Below are positions 18,028 to 26,790 of a stretch of 64,000 bases of DNA, in pieces; position 1 is the stretch's first letter, and the number at the start of each line of letters is the position of its first letter. The translations under genes were made by a program, and so were the position numbers. Below the pieces are notes generated by a model that worked only from the letters and a program-made list of their open reading frames with translations, made no database searches and was not told the DNA's origin. Source of the DNA: Campylobacter showae CSUNSWCD (lineage in GTDB: Bacteria; Campylobacterota; Campylobacteria; Campylobacterales; Campylobacteraceae); NCBI RefSeq assembly GCF_000313615.1, contig NZ_AMZQ01000008.1, forward strand, positions 62,001 through 126,000, read 5' to 3'.

Positions 18028-18638
18028 ATTACGCGCTTTTCTTGCCCTGTTATGAGGCGTTTTATGTTTGGCAGATGCTTGTAAACGACCAAAAACGCGA
18101 TCAAAAATATCGGCGCATAGGAGTTGATGTCGGGAATCTGCGGCTGCAGCGCAAAAGTCGCTACGATAAACGCCACAAGCGCGGCTAGAGAAGCGAGCGA
18201 TGAAATTTTAAGCAATTTGCCGACGACAAACCAAACCCCAAGTGCGATAGCGATCTCAAGCGGTAAAAAAACCGCCAAAACGCCAGCACCCGTGGCTATG
18301 CCCTTGCCGCCTTCAAATTTTAAAAACGGCGAATAGCAATGCCCAAGCACCGAAAGTACCGCCATCGCCCAAAGCGTCGCTGGAGCAAGGCCTAAAAACT
18401 TCGCGATTAAAATCGGCAAAACGCCCTTTAAAACGTCGCAAACGACGGTTAAAATCGCGATCTTTTTAGCGAGTTTGGGGTCTTTTTGCTTTAGCACGCG
18501 CAAAACGTTCGTCGCGCCGATACTGCCGCTACCTTCGCTTCTGATGTTTACTCCGCCGAAGATATACGCCAAAATCACGCCCGATGGGATGCCGCCTAGC
18601 AGATACGCCGTAGCATAAGCTATCAAATTTTCGTTCAT
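18024..18638 (-). CDS. plsY: acyl-phosphate:glycerol-3-phosphate acyltransferase
   Basis: A 204-residue membrane protein with five or so hydrophobic helices. It carries the PlsY motifs GSGSIGATNVLR (near 36-47) and GGKGIATGAGV (near 109-119). It transfers acyl groups from acyl phosphate, the product of PlsX (at 24650), to glycerol-3-phosphate in the first step of phospholipid synthesis. Confidence 0.95.
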   Translation of the reverse strand: MNENLIAYATAYLLGGIPSGVILAYIFGGVNIRSEGSGSIGATNVLRVLKQKDPKLAKKIAILTVVCDVLKGVLPILIAKFLGLAPATLWAMAVLSVLGHCYSPFLKFEGGKGIATGAGVLAVFLPLEIAIALGVWFVVGKLLKISSLASLAALVAFIVATFALQPQIPDINSYAPIFLIAFLVVYKHLPNIKRLITGQEKRVI

Positions 18639-18808
18639 TTTTTATCCTGATTTTTGTTTCGATTTCGCAATATTAATTAAATTCGGCTGATTTTTTGATA
18701 AATCGGTCATTTTGGAGGACGGTAAATTTGTAAATTTTACCCACCGAGACCTGCACCGCAAAAATGCTAAATTTGGTTTTGTCAAATTTGGATTTTAGTC
18801 TTTCTTGT

Positions 18809-19213
18809 TAAGGGGGAAGGGGCTTGAATTGCGCTCTGCTTTGCAGCTCTCAAAGAGAGTGCAAGCACAAGGCGAGGCAAAGCCGAAGCAAAAGAGCTCC
18901 CTTCCCCCTTAACGATCCCCCAACCCCTACAACGTGAGAGGTTGCTGCGCTATGCGCAGGTTAAATTTGGCGCCGTCGCATCGTAAATTTGAATCAAATT
19001 TGATGTTTTCAAGATACGGGTCTCGGCGACTCAAATTTGCAAATTTAAACGTAAAACGATAAGGCGAAGTATCGTGAGATGATTTTTCGAGTTTTCTGCT
19101 TCGCAAGCTCGCAGCTGCAAGCAGAAGAAGCAAAATTGAGCGTGCGCTAGGCATATAGCCTGCGGAGCGAAAATTTTTGCGAAATCTCGAAAAAGCACTC
19201 GCGAGACAAGCCG
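18809..19213 (+). repeat. structured dispersed repeat, copy 2 (candidate RNA)
   Basis: Second copy of the 405-bp element at 7692. The outer stem is a perfect 13 bp here (18809-18821 with 18899-18911). Then come CTGCGC/GCGCAG (18945-18959), TTAAATTT/AAATTTGA (18961 onward), GGGTC/GACTC (19018-19032) and the 3' arm GAGaTG..TTTTCGAG / CTCGAAAA..CACTC (19076-19200). The inner 3' domain (19094-19185) has its own hairpin TTCTGCTT/AAGCAGAA (19094-19126) and no visible similarity to copy 1. The wobble pairs in both copies are G-U only if the + strand is RNA; on the other strand they would be A-C mismatches. The element ends six bases before the stop codon of the HerA-like ATPase gene, to which it is antisense in orientation. 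Confidence 0.75.
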
Positions 19214-19219
19214 CTAAAT

Positions 19220-21529
19220 TTACTTCCAAAGAAGATAGAGTTTTTCGTCGTATATATCGCTACTCTTCGGACTAACCTCCACCTCCGTCACCTCCACGTT
19301 TTGCACATCATTTTTGGCTTTTAGCGCGCTCGCGTCTTCTTCAAATTTCGCCATCAGCTCCTCGATCTGCGTATTTAGCTGGGCGACTTCTTGCTCGCTT
19401 AGTTTGACGTCGCTGCGCTCTTTTAGCACGCTATTTGCCGAGCGCGCGGAGGTTGCGACTTTGCCGATGTTGCCGCTACTTAGCAGCCCTTTGCCAAAAA
19501 TCGCGCCCAAAATGCTAGCTCCCACCGAGATCGCGGTCTCGATACCTTTGCTCTTGAAGTCTCGCTGCTCTTTTTCCAGCTTTGCGACCGAGCGGTTTAG
19601 TTTCTCCTCCAATCGCGCTTTTTGCTTATCAAATTCAGCCGTGAGCTTAGCCGTTTGCGCCTCTAAAATTTCGTTGCATTTGTCAGCCAAACGCACGTAA
19701 AACTCCTCCTTGCTCTCGCCCGGCGCCGAGCTTAAATTTAATGCACTAAAGAGCCTAAGCTTGTAGTTTCTATAGATAAATTCTTTGAAATTTTTGGTTA
19801 GCTCTTTGAAATTTTTAGCTCCGGCGATAAAGCCCGGTAGCGGCGCGTAGGAGAGCTTAAAATTTGGCTCCGAAACCGCGGTAAAATGCATATTTTCGCT
19901 AGCTTCGCTCCAGTCGGCGCTTTTTTGAGCTTCATCCAGCCTTAGCGTGAAATTTACCTCGCGAACCTCGTCAAGCCCCTTTTTGGCGTCGTAAAATCGC
20001 ACTTTGGCTTCACCGTAAAGATATCCCTCTAGCTCGCCGCCCTCCTGCAAATTTGAGCTTGCGGCGTAAATTTGAGCGATATCCGGCGACAGCACCGGTT
20101 TGGCGGCGAAATTTGAGCTTTTTGCCGGGCTTGACCCGCTCAAATTTGACCCGCTCTTTTGCTCTTTCATCAAATTTGAAATTTGCTCGCGACTAAGCGG
20201 TCCTTTGAGATAGCTCAGAGCCCAGCGCGTCGAGATGACGGACAGCCCGTCCTCGTGGATGTTTTTTAGTAGGAAGTTGCGCTTTTGCAAATTTGAGATG
20301 AGATTTTCTATCTCGCTTTTATCCATCGCAGAGCCCGCAAGCCCCGTCATACCGTCGATCACGCGCGCTTTGTCCTGCGCAGCTTGTAAGCGCCCGATGA
20401 ACCACGTACCGATGTTGCTAAGGCCTTTGTAATCAAGATCGACCGGGTTTTGGGTGCTCAGTATCACGCCAAGGCCGTGCGCGCGGGCTTGCTTGAGTAG
20501 CGTTAGCATCGGGGTTTTAGACGGCGGGTTGCCGTTTGGCGGGAAAAATCCGAAAATCTCGTCCATATAAAGCACCGCGCGAAGCGAGCTCGTACCCTCG
20601 GTCTTGCGCATCCACGCGATAATCTCGTTTAGCAGCAGCGTCACGAAAAACATCCTCTCGCTGTCTTTTAGGTGCGAGATGGTAAAGATATTGCACTTTG
20701 CCTTGCCGTTTGCGTTAAAAAGCATCTTTGAGATGTCTAGCCGCTCGCCGTTTAGCCACGCGCGAAAATCAGGGCTTGCAAGCAGCGTGTTGATCTTAAC
20801 CGCTAGTTTCATGCGCTCACTACTCGGGTAAAATTTCTCCACGTCAAATACACCGATCTTAGCAAACGGAGGCGTCGCGATAAAGCCGATGAGCTCCTCT
20901 AGGCTCACGTCCGCGCCCTGGCTAAATTTAAGGGTAAAAATGTTTGAAATAAGCAGGTGTTCTTTTGAGTTTACGTCGTTTTCTATGCCCACGAGCGAGA
21001 GCACGGAGCTGGCCAGGGAGCCTACGTATTCGCTAAACTCCTCGCTGCCTGCGTCTAAATTTGGGCGCGCAAAATCGCCCAGCAGCGCCACGCCGACGCC
21101 GCTACTGCTCTTTGGCGTGTAAATTTTTAGCTCGGCACTATCTTTAAAAAGTCCCACGCGCTCTAGGCTTTGAAACGAGCCTTCGATGCCTTTTGCCCAC
21201 GTCTGCGCTTCGCTAGCAGCAAATTCATCCACGCTCATGCCTTTGTTTTGCGCTTCGTTTTCATCGACGTAGGGCGCAAAATCCTGCGCGCGCATCTGCG
21301 GGAAGGCCAAAGCGAGGTTTGTCATATCGCCCTTTGGGTCGATGATAAAGGTCGGGATGTTATCGATGCAGGCTTCTTCTAGGATGCCGATACCAAGACC
21401 AGTTTTGCCGCTACCGGTCATGCCGATGATGGCTGCATGCGTCGTGAGGTCTTTGTTTTTGTAAAAAAACGGCTCTTTGTCTTTGAGGCCGACGTAAAAT
21501 AGCTTTAAATTTTCCTGAATCGTTTTCAT
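19220..21529 (-). CDS. HerA/FtsK-like P-loop ATPase with coiled-coil tail
   Basis: A 769-residue ATPase. Walker A is GMTGSGKT at 36-43 and is followed by FIIDPKGDMTNLALAFP. A Walker B-like stretch (AVLYMDEIFGFFPP) and a sensor segment (LGVILSTQNPVDLDYKGLSNI) lie near 330-380. This is the layout of bacterial HerA/DUF87-type and conjugation-coupling ATPases. The C-terminal third has a coiled coil (about 620-665), a glycine/serine-rich hydrophobic patch and another coiled coil. No nuclease (NurA) or secretion partner is adjacent, so the substrate is unknown. It stands alone, with copy 2 of the repeat at its 3' end. Confidence 0.78.
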   Translation of the reverse strand: MKTIQENLKLFYVGLKDKEPFFYKNKDLTTHAAIIGMTGSGKTGLGIGILEEACIDNIPTFIIDPKGDMTNLALAFPQMRAQDFAPYVDENEAQNKGMSVDEFAASEAQTWAKGIEGSFQSLERVGLFKDSAELKIYTPKSSSGVGVALLGDFARPNLDAGSEEFSEYVGSLASSVLSLVGIENDVNSKEHLLISNIFTLKFSQGADVSLEELIGFIATPPFAKIGVFDVEKFYPSSERMKLAVKINTLLASPDFRAWLNGERLDISKMLFNANGKAKCNIFTISHLKDSERMFFVTLLLNEIIAWMRKTEGTSSLRAVLYMDEIFGFFPPNGNPPSKTPMLTLLKQARAHGLGVILSTQNPVDLDYKGLSNIGTWFIGRLQAAQDKARVIDGMTGLAGSAMDKSEIENLISNLQKRNFLLKNIHEDGLSVISTRWALSYLKGPLSREQISNLMKEQKSGSNLSGSSPAKSSNFAAKPVLSPDIAQIYAASSNLQEGGELEGYLYGEAKVRFYDAKKGLDEVREVNFTLRLDEAQKSADWSEASENMHFTAVSEPNFKLSYAPLPGFIAGAKNFKELTKNFKEFIYRNYKLRLFSALNLSSAPGESKEEFYVRLADKCNEILEAQTAKLTAEFDKQKARLEEKLNRSVAKLEKEQRDFKSKGIETAISVGASILGAIFGKGLLSSGNIGKVATSARSANSVLKERSDVKLSEQEVAQLNTQIEELMAKFEEDASALKAKNDVQNVEVTEVEVSPKSSDIYDEKLYLLWK

Positions 21530-21626
21530 GAAATTTCCTTGTAAATTTTGGGCTATTTTACTGATTTTTGATTAAATTTCGGGTGAAGCTGCGGGGTAAA
21601 TTTGAAATCGAAGCGGGTAAAATTTA

Positions 21627-21653
21627 AAAAGGCAAGCGCAATGCTCGCCTTTT
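21627..21653 (-). terminator. terminator of the PilZ gene
   Basis: Read on the minus strand, an imperfect hairpin (AAAAGGC-GAGC / GCTTGCCTTTT, one mismatch) runs directly into a T-rich tail, 16 bases after the stop of the PilZ-domain gene. Confidence 0.6.
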
Positions 21654-21668
21654 AGTTTTGCGTTAAAT

Positions 21669-22391
21669 TTATTGGTAAGTTTTTAACTGCTCTTTTAGCT
21701 CTTCTAGAGTTTCTATTACGCGTTTTTTAGTAAATTTTGCTATATCTTCGCCTGCGCCGTCTTTATCGGCTAGCTGACAACAATATCTCATCGCGCCCTT
21801 ATATTTTAGCGCTACGACAAGTTTTAGATCGGTATCTATTTTTATGTTTTTATTAGAGCCGCTCGCCTCGTCCGGTATGCATAGCTCAAATTTAGCATTT
21901 ATAAGCTCGCCCTCTTTAAATCCGCCGTCATCCAAGCTAACGACGCCTAGGCCTCCCCTTGAGATGTCGTATAGATTGCCCTGTATTTCGCTACCGTTTT
22001 GTGTGAGGATCACCTTGGTGTAACGATCCGGATATACGCGCTGATATTTTCTTAAATTCGCGTGCAAATTTTTCATATACGTGAAATTTTGTAGCGTTAC
22101 GGTCAAATTTGCAAGATCAAATCCGATGATATCCGCCCTTAAATTTTCGGAAAAATATTCATCGCGTACGATATAGGCGTTTTGTTCCTCTTTCATGGCC
22201 AAAATTTGCTCTAATGCTACCTTGCAGACGACCGTATCGTCTTCTATATGCTCTACTTCACCCATGCACTCGACTTTTACGCCATTGTAAAGATTTAGAA
22301 AGTGCACCCGACGGTTATCTTTTAACACTTTAGCAAATACGTTTACAGCGTCCTCGCGCATAAAAGAGCTGTCGTTATACGTGCCGTTCAT
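21669..22391 (-). CDS. PilZ-domain protein (putative c-di-GMP receptor)
   Basis: A 240-residue protein. The C-terminal half shows a PilZ domain: RKYQRVYPDR followed by LYDISRGGLGVVS, matching the RxxxR...(D/N)xSxxG c-di-GMP signature. The N-terminal half resembles a YcgR-like flagellar brake module in size, but similarity cannot be confirmed by eye. It is a single gene with its own terminator. A role in motility or surface behaviour is an inference. Confidence 0.8.
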   Translation of the reverse strand: MNGTYNDSSFMREDAVNVFAKVLKDNRRVHFLNLYNGVKVECMGEVEHIEDDTVVCKVALEQILAMKEEQNAYIVRDEYFSENLRADIIGFDLANLTVTLQNFTYMKNLHANLRKYQRVYPDRYTKVILTQNGSEIQGNLYDISRGGLGVVSLDDGGFKEGELINAKFELCIPDEASGSNKNIKIDTDLKLVVALKYKGAMRYCCQLADKDGAGEDIAKFTKKRVIETLEELKEQLKTYQ

Positions 22392-22523
22392 CTGAAATAT
22401 GATTCCTTCCGAATAAAGTTTAAAACTAGATTATAGTAAAAAATCCTTATTTTTTCATTTAAGTACTGATATTTTGTATTAAACTTAATGTCGTTTTGAT
22501 GTAAAGATGTAGAAAAGAAGCAC

Positions 22524-22545
22524 TAAGGGCGAGCCCTCGCCCTTA
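22524..22545 (-). terminator. hairpin downstream of ahpC
   Basis: TAAGGGCG / CGCCCTTA arms around a six-base loop lie 11 bases beyond the ahpC stop. The T-run after it is interrupted, so termination efficiency is uncertain. Confidence 0.55.
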
Positions 22546-22556
22546 AATCTGGATGA

Positions 22557-23156
22557 TTATAATTTATCTGCGTTGTGAGATAGGTAGTCTGCGACGCCTG
22601 CGGTATCGGCCTTCATGCCTTTATCACCTTTGTGCCAGCCAGCTGGGCAAACTTCGCCGTGCTCATTTGTAAATAGCATAGTATCTACCATTCTGATCAT
22701 TTCGTCGATGTTTCTGCCAAGTGGTAGGTCGTTTATAACTGCGTGGCGAACTGTGCCGTCTTTGTCAAGTAGGAATGATCCGCGAAGTGCTACGCCAGCG
22801 TCTTCTAGAAGTACGTCAAAACCGCGAGCGATTGATTTTGTCATATCAGCTACGATCGGAAAGCGAACTTTGCCGATACCGCCTTTGTTTACTGGAGTCT
22901 CTTTCCACGCAAAGTGTGAGAACTGGTTGTCGCAAGAAACTGCGATAACTTCGATACCGCGAGCTTTAAATTCGTCGTATCTTTTATCAAACGCGATGAT
23001 CTCGCTAGGACAAACGAATGTAAAGTCCATAGGGTAGAAGAATACTACCGCGCCTTTCTCGCCGATATTTTTATATAGGTTGAAATCATTTACGATTTGA
23101 TTGCTTCCTAAAACTGCTGCAGCTGTAAAGTCAGGTGCTTTTTTTGTTACTAACAT
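22557..23156 (-). CDS. ahpC: alkyl hydroperoxide reductase / 2-Cys peroxiredoxin
   Basis: A 199-residue typical 2-Cys peroxiredoxin. The peroxidatic Cys49 is in DFTFVCPSE and the resolving Cys170 in GEVCPAGW. It removes H2O2 and organic peroxides in the cytoplasm. In C. jejuni ahpC is repressed by PerR, and a perR gene lies at 42070 in this window. The promoter is read from 23195 to 23190; the ribosome site is AAGGAG. Confidence 0.96.
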   Translation of the reverse strand: MLVTKKAPDFTAAAVLGSNQIVNDFNLYKNIGEKGAVVFFYPMDFTFVCPSEIIAFDKRYDEFKARGIEVIAVSCDNQFSHFAWKETPVNKGGIGKVRFPIVADMTKSIARGFDVLLEDAGVALRGSFLLDKDGTVRHAVINDLPLGRNIDEMIRMVDTMLFTNEHGEVCPAGWHKGDKGMKADTAGVADYLSHNADKL

Positions 23157-23189
23157 TTTTTCTCCTTAATAATTTTTATTTGTAGCGAA

Positions 23190-23195
23190 ATTATA
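23190..23195 (-). promoter_or_regulatory. ahpC -10 box
   Basis: TATAAT on the minus strand, 33 bases upstream of the ahpC ATG, within A/T-rich DNA. A PerR box is not obvious. Confidence 0.55.
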
Positions 23196-23321
23196 TCATC
23201 TAAAGATTAAAAAGAGCTAAAAATTTAACGTTTTCGTTTTTAAATTTAACGCAAAAATTTAATATCAAATTTACTTAGTTTTTGATATTCTTGCGAAAAT
23301 TTTAACCAAAAAGGATAAAAA

Positions 23322-23606
23322 ATGGCAGTAAAAATAACAGATATTTGCATCAGCTGCGGCTCATGCATCGACGAGTGCCCGACGAGCGCTATCGTAGACG
23401 ACGCGGATAACCCGACCGGTGAGGACGCATACTACGTTTACGCCGACAAATGCGTCGAGTGCGTAGGCTATAACGACGAGCCGGCATGCGCCTCAGCCTG
23501 TCCGACCGACGGTTGCATCGTTTGGGACGCTCCTTTTGCAGGACAGCCTTCTCGCGCCGAGATAACTGCAGATATGAGAACGGGCGAAACTGCCGTCATC
23601 TCGTAA
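23322..23606 (+). CDS. fdxA: 2[4Fe-4S] ferredoxin
   Basis: A 94-residue ferredoxin with one standard cluster motif (CISCGSCIDECP) and a second motif widened by an insertion (CVECVGYNDEPACASACPTDGC), as in Allochromatium-type ferredoxins. It carries electrons at low potential. It is divergent from ahpC, the arrangement known from C. jejuni, where fdxA is iron-regulated and affects aerotolerance. Confidence 0.92.
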   Translation: MAVKITDICISCGSCIDECPTSAIVDDADNPTGEDAYYVYADKCVECVGYNDEPACASACPTDGCIVWDAPFAGQPSRAEITADMRTGETAVIS

Positions 23607-23661
23607 GCTACGCATCTAAGCCATTTTGCGGGGCTTATTTTGAAATTTAATTTTTTTTTGA

Positions 23662-23667
23662 TATAAT
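23662..23667 (+). promoter_or_regulatory. ndk -10 box
   Basis: TATAAT follows a run of nine T and a TG, the typical Campylobacter extended promoter, 35 bases before the ndk ATG at 23702. The ribosome site is AAAGGA. Confidence 0.65.
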
Positions 23668-23701
23668 CACCGCCTTATAAAAACCACAAAAAGGAAATTT
23701 T

Positions 23702-24115
23702 ATGCAACAAACGCTTTCTATTATTAAGCCTGATGCCGTAAAAAAGGGCGTTATCGGAAAAATCGTGGATAGATTCGAAAGCAACGGGCTAAGAATCGCC
23801 GCTATGAAAAAAGTCAAACTAAGCGCATGCGATGCAAAAGCTTTTTACGCAGTTCACAAAGACAGACCTTTCTTCAACGATTTGGTTGATTTTATGGTGA
23901 GCGGACCGGTCGTAGTTATGGTTCTTGAGGGCGACGATGCGGTAGCTAAAAATCGCGATCTAATGGGTGCAACAAATCCAAAAGAAGCAAAACCTGGCAC
24001 CATTAGAGCCGACTTTGCAGAGAGTATCGACGCAAACGCCGTTCACGGTAGCGACAGCCTAGAAAACGCTAAAAACGAGATCGCATTTTTCTTTGCAACA
24101 AGAGAAATTTGCTAA
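23702..24115 (+). CDS. ndk: nucleoside diphosphate kinase
   Basis: A 137-residue enzyme that balances NTP pools through a phospho-histidine, here His115 in [12 protein letters not shown]. The N-terminal [13 protein letters not shown] and [18 protein letters not shown] segments are diagnostic. It leads the ndk–DUF177–rpmF–plsX–fabH cluster. Confidence 0.97.
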   Translation: MQQTLSIIKPDAVKKGVIGKIVDRFESNGLRIAAMKKVKLSACDAKAFYAVHKDRPFFNDLVDFMVSGPVVVMVLEGDDAVAKNRDLMGATNPKEAKPGTIRADFAESIDANAVHGSDSLENAKNEIAFFFATREIC

Positions 24116-24129
24116 ATTTAGGTTAAATT

Positions 24130-24486
24130 TTGAAAATATCTTTCGCCAAAATCGCAAATAACCAAATGCCATTCGAGCTAAACTCGGACGGAGTAAATTT
24201 TAACGGCGAACTAAAAAGAGTAACTCAAAATTTAGTTAGCTGTAAAGGTAAAATCGTAGGCGAAATAGCTCACAACTGCGACCGATGCGGCGAAGATATA
24301 AATTTAAGACTTAATGAAGATATAAATTTGATATTAAGCGACGGAATTTATAAAGACAAAGAAGAAAATCTCGACGATGTAGTAGAGTTTTTCGACGGTT
24401 TTGTAAATTTAGAAGAAGTATTAACAAGCGAAATAGAAGCTTTTAAGAGCGATTATTTTTATTGTGATAAATGTAAAAATCTATAA
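24130..24486 (+). CDS. DUF177/YceD-family protein
   Basis: A 118-residue protein that starts with TTG and lies just before rpmF, the conserved position of the YceD/DUF177 family. It has cysteine pairs in NCDRCGE and YCDKCKN and an acidic centre. In other organisms the family is linked to 23S rRNA stability and L32; the function in Campylobacter is not established. Confidence 0.85.
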   Translation: MKISFAKIANNQMPFELNSDGVNFNGELKRVTQNLVSCKGKIVGEIAHNCDRCGEDINLRLNEDINLILSDGIYKDKEENLDDVVEFFDGFVNLEEVLTSEIEAFKSDYFYCDKCKNL

Positions 24487-24497
24487 AGGAGAATAAA

Positions 24498-24644
24498 ATG
24501 GCAGTACCTAAACGAAGAGTAAGTCATACTCGCGCGGCAAAGAGAAGAACGCACTACAAAGTAACGCTTCCGGTTCCCGTAAAAGATAAAGACGGCTCAT
24601 GGAAAATGCCTCACCGCGTAAATAAAACTACCGGAGAGTATTAA
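24498..24644 (+). CDS. rpmF: 50S ribosomal protein L32
   Basis: A 48-codon gene reading [20 protein letters not shown] and ending in [10 protein letters not shown]. The MAVPKRR-S-TR--KRR opening is the L32 signature. It has a strong ribosome site (AAAGGAG), 11 bases behind the DUF177 gene and 5 bases before plsX. This version lacks the zinc-binding cysteines found in some L32 proteins. Confidence 0.96.
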   Translation: MAVPKRRVSHTRAAKRRTHYKVTLPVPVKDKDGSWKMPHRVNKTTGEY

Positions 24645-24649
24645 TACAA

Positions 24650-25639
24650 ATGACCAGCATTTGCATTGACGCGATGGGCGGCGACTTCGGTCCGCAACCT
24701 ATTATCGGCGGCGTGATCGAGGCTTTAAAAGAAGTAAAATTTGAAGCCGTTTTGGTAGGCGATACGAAAATTTTAGAAAGCCTCGTTCCGCAAAATTTAA
24801 AACAATACGTAAAATTTATTCAAGCCGACGAGGTCGTTTCCATGAGCGACGGCGCCACCGATGCGTTAAAGCGAAAAGAAAGCAGTATTTTTAAGGCTAT
24901 CGAGCTACTTAAAAATAAACAAACTATGGCCGTAGTTTCAGCAGGACACAGCGGAGCCACTATGAGTCTTGCCACACTTCGTGTCGGACGACTTAAAAAC
25001 GTCTCCAGACCGGCGATAGCGACGCTAATGCCTAACGTAACGGGCGGTAATACCCTAGTTTTGGACGTCGGCGCAAACGTGGACTGCAGGCCCGAGCATC
25101 TATTTCAATTTGCGATAATGGGCGAAGCCTATGCAAAAGAAATTTTAAAAATAAAATCTCCTAAACTAGGACTTCTTTCAAACGGCGAAGAGAGCAGTAA
25201 AGGTAACGAAGTCACCAAAGAAGCTTTTGGAATGATTTCAAAACTTGATAGCTTCGTGGGTAACGCCGAAGGAAATCAGGTTTTTGACGGAAGCGTCGAT
25301 GTCGTGATTTGTGATGGATTTGTCGGAAATATCCTACTAAAAACAAGTGAAGGCGTAGCCGACGCTATAACAAAAATCATCAAAAAACACGTTAAAAAAT
25401 CCCCAGTCGCTATAGCAGGCTCACTTCTAATGAAAAAAGTTTTTAAAACCCTAAAACAGCAAGTTGATTACGACGAATATGGCGGTGCACCGCTACTTGG
25501 CGTGAACGGCTGCGTCATAATAAGCCACGGTAAAAGCACACCAAAAGCTATAAAAAATGCGATATTTCAAGCTCTAAAATTCGCAAACTCCGATATAAAC
25601 AAAGTTATCGAAGACGAGCTGTCGCACTTCGCAAAATGA
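24650..25639 (+). CDS. plsX: phosphate acyltransferase
   Basis: A 329-residue soluble enzyme that converts acyl-ACP to acyl phosphate, the substrate of PlsY. Diagnostic stretches are [12 protein letters not shown] at the N-terminus, [26 protein letters not shown], and [19 protein letters not shown] near the end. It follows rpmF and precedes fabH, the classic lipid cluster. Confidence 0.96.
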   Translation: MTSICIDAMGGDFGPQPIIGGVIEALKEVKFEAVLVGDTKILESLVPQNLKQYVKFIQADEVVSMSDGATDALKRKESSIFKAIELLKNKQTMAVVSAGHSGATMSLATLRVGRLKNVSRPAIATLMPNVTGGNTLVLDVGANVDCRPEHLFQFAIMGEAYAKEILKIKSPKLGLLSNGEESSKGNEVTKEAFGMISKLDSFVGNAEGNQVFDGSVDVVICDGFVGNILLKTSEGVADAITKIIKKHVKKSPVAIAGSLLMKKVFKTLKQQVDYDEYGGAPLLGVNGCVIISHGKSTPKAIKNAIFQALKFANSDINKVIEDELSHFAK

Positions 25640-25658
25640 AATTACAAAGAAAAATTTA

Positions 25659-26621
25659 ATGCCAAAAGCCTCGCTAATATCCATAGCCGCATACGCTCCA
25701 CCTAAAATTTTAACAAATTTCGACCTTGAAAAAATGGTGGAAACCAACGACGAATGGATAGTTAAACGCACCGGCATCAGCCAAAGACGCATAGCGCAGG
25801 ACGAAGATACGAGCGATCTTGGTACGAAAGCGGCAAGGATAGCGCTTGAAAGAGCAAATTTGACCGCAAAAGATGTCGATGCGGTTATCTGTGCAACAAT
25901 CTCGCCAGATCACTTTTGTATGCCCTCAACGGCGTGTAAAATCGCTAAAAATTTAGGCATAAATGCTATTACGGCATTTGATATAAGCGCGGCGTGCACT
26001 GGTTTTATTTATCTACTTGAGCTTGCAAAATCACTGATTGAAAGCGGAAGCAAAAAAAACGTATTGATAATCGGAGCCGAAAAACTAAGTAAGATTGTCG
26101 ACTGGACAGACAGAACGACTTGCATACTATTTGGCGACGGAGCAGGCGCCGCGGTCGTAAGCGCAGGCGAAGAAAACGAAATAATCGACGTTCACACCGC
26201 AGCCGACGGCAACTACGCAAACCTACTCATAACTCCGGGCGGAGAAGAGAAATTTATCAAAATGTCGGGCAATGAAGTCTTTAAAATCGCCGTCCAGACG
26301 CTAACTAAAGACGTCGTAGATATCCTAGAAAAAAATCAAATTTCAAGCGATAAAATCGATCTTTTTATACCTCATCAGGCAAATTTACGCATCATCGAAG
26401 CAGTCAAGCAACGCTTAAATTTTACAAACGAACAGTGTGTCGTAACCGTAGGAAAATACGGCAACACAAGCTCAGCCTCTATACCTATGGCGATGAACGA
26501 CGCATACGAAGAAGGCAGGCTCAAAAAAGGTGATCTACTTTTACTAGATGCCTTCGGCGGCGGCTTTACTTGGGGTTCGGCTCTACTTAAATTTGGTGGC
26601 GAAACCGCAAATAATTTTTAA
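25659..26621 (+). CDS. fabH: 3-oxoacyl-ACP synthase III
   Basis: A 320-residue KAS III that condenses acetyl-CoA with malonyl-ACP to start fatty-acid synthesis. The Cys-His-Asn triad is visible: Cys113 in AACTGF, His in IPHQAN, and Asn in KYGNTSSAS. The Gly-rich C-terminus ([11 protein letters not shown]) is typical. It is the last gene of the ndk cluster. Confidence 0.97.
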   Translation: MPKASLISIAAYAPPKILTNFDLEKMVETNDEWIVKRTGISQRRIAQDEDTSDLGTKAARIALERANLTAKDVDAVICATISPDHFCMPSTACKIAKNLGINAITAFDISAACTGFIYLLELAKSLIESGSKKNVLIIGAEKLSKIVDWTDRTTCILFGDGAGAAVVSAGEENEIIDVHTAADGNYANLLITPGGEEKFIKMSGNEVFKIAVQTLTKDVVDILEKNQISSDKIDLFIPHQANLRIIEAVKQRLNFTNEQCVVTVGKYGNTSSASIPMAMNDAYEEGRLKKGDLLLLDAFGGGFTWGSALLKFGGETANNF

Positions 26622-26761
26622 TCTTACAGTTAAAATTTAAATCTTACGCTTAAATTGATCAAAACCAAAAATCGATTCCATAATCCTTAGTATAACCACC
26701 GCATAGCTTACGATCGACCGATTAAACTCGACCAAAAAAGCTAAATTTAGCTCGGCAGAGG

Positions 26762-26767
26762 TATAAT
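26762..26767 (+). promoter_or_regulatory. -10 box of the DUF2920 genes
   Basis: TATAAT 24 bases upstream of the ATG at 26791, followed by the GGAAGG ribosome site. The 169-bp gap after fabH holds nothing else recognisable. Confidence 0.6.
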
Positions 26768-26790
26768 ACAAAAAATCACGGAAGGCAAAA

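Noticed and set aside
18927-19229. Minus-strand 100-codon frame across repeat copy 2, also partly readable in copy 1
   Set aside because: Copy 1 has a stop upstream and no start in the matching frame, while the hairpins and G-U pairs are conserved for the + strand. The shared peptide is best explained by the repeat's nucleotide conservation.
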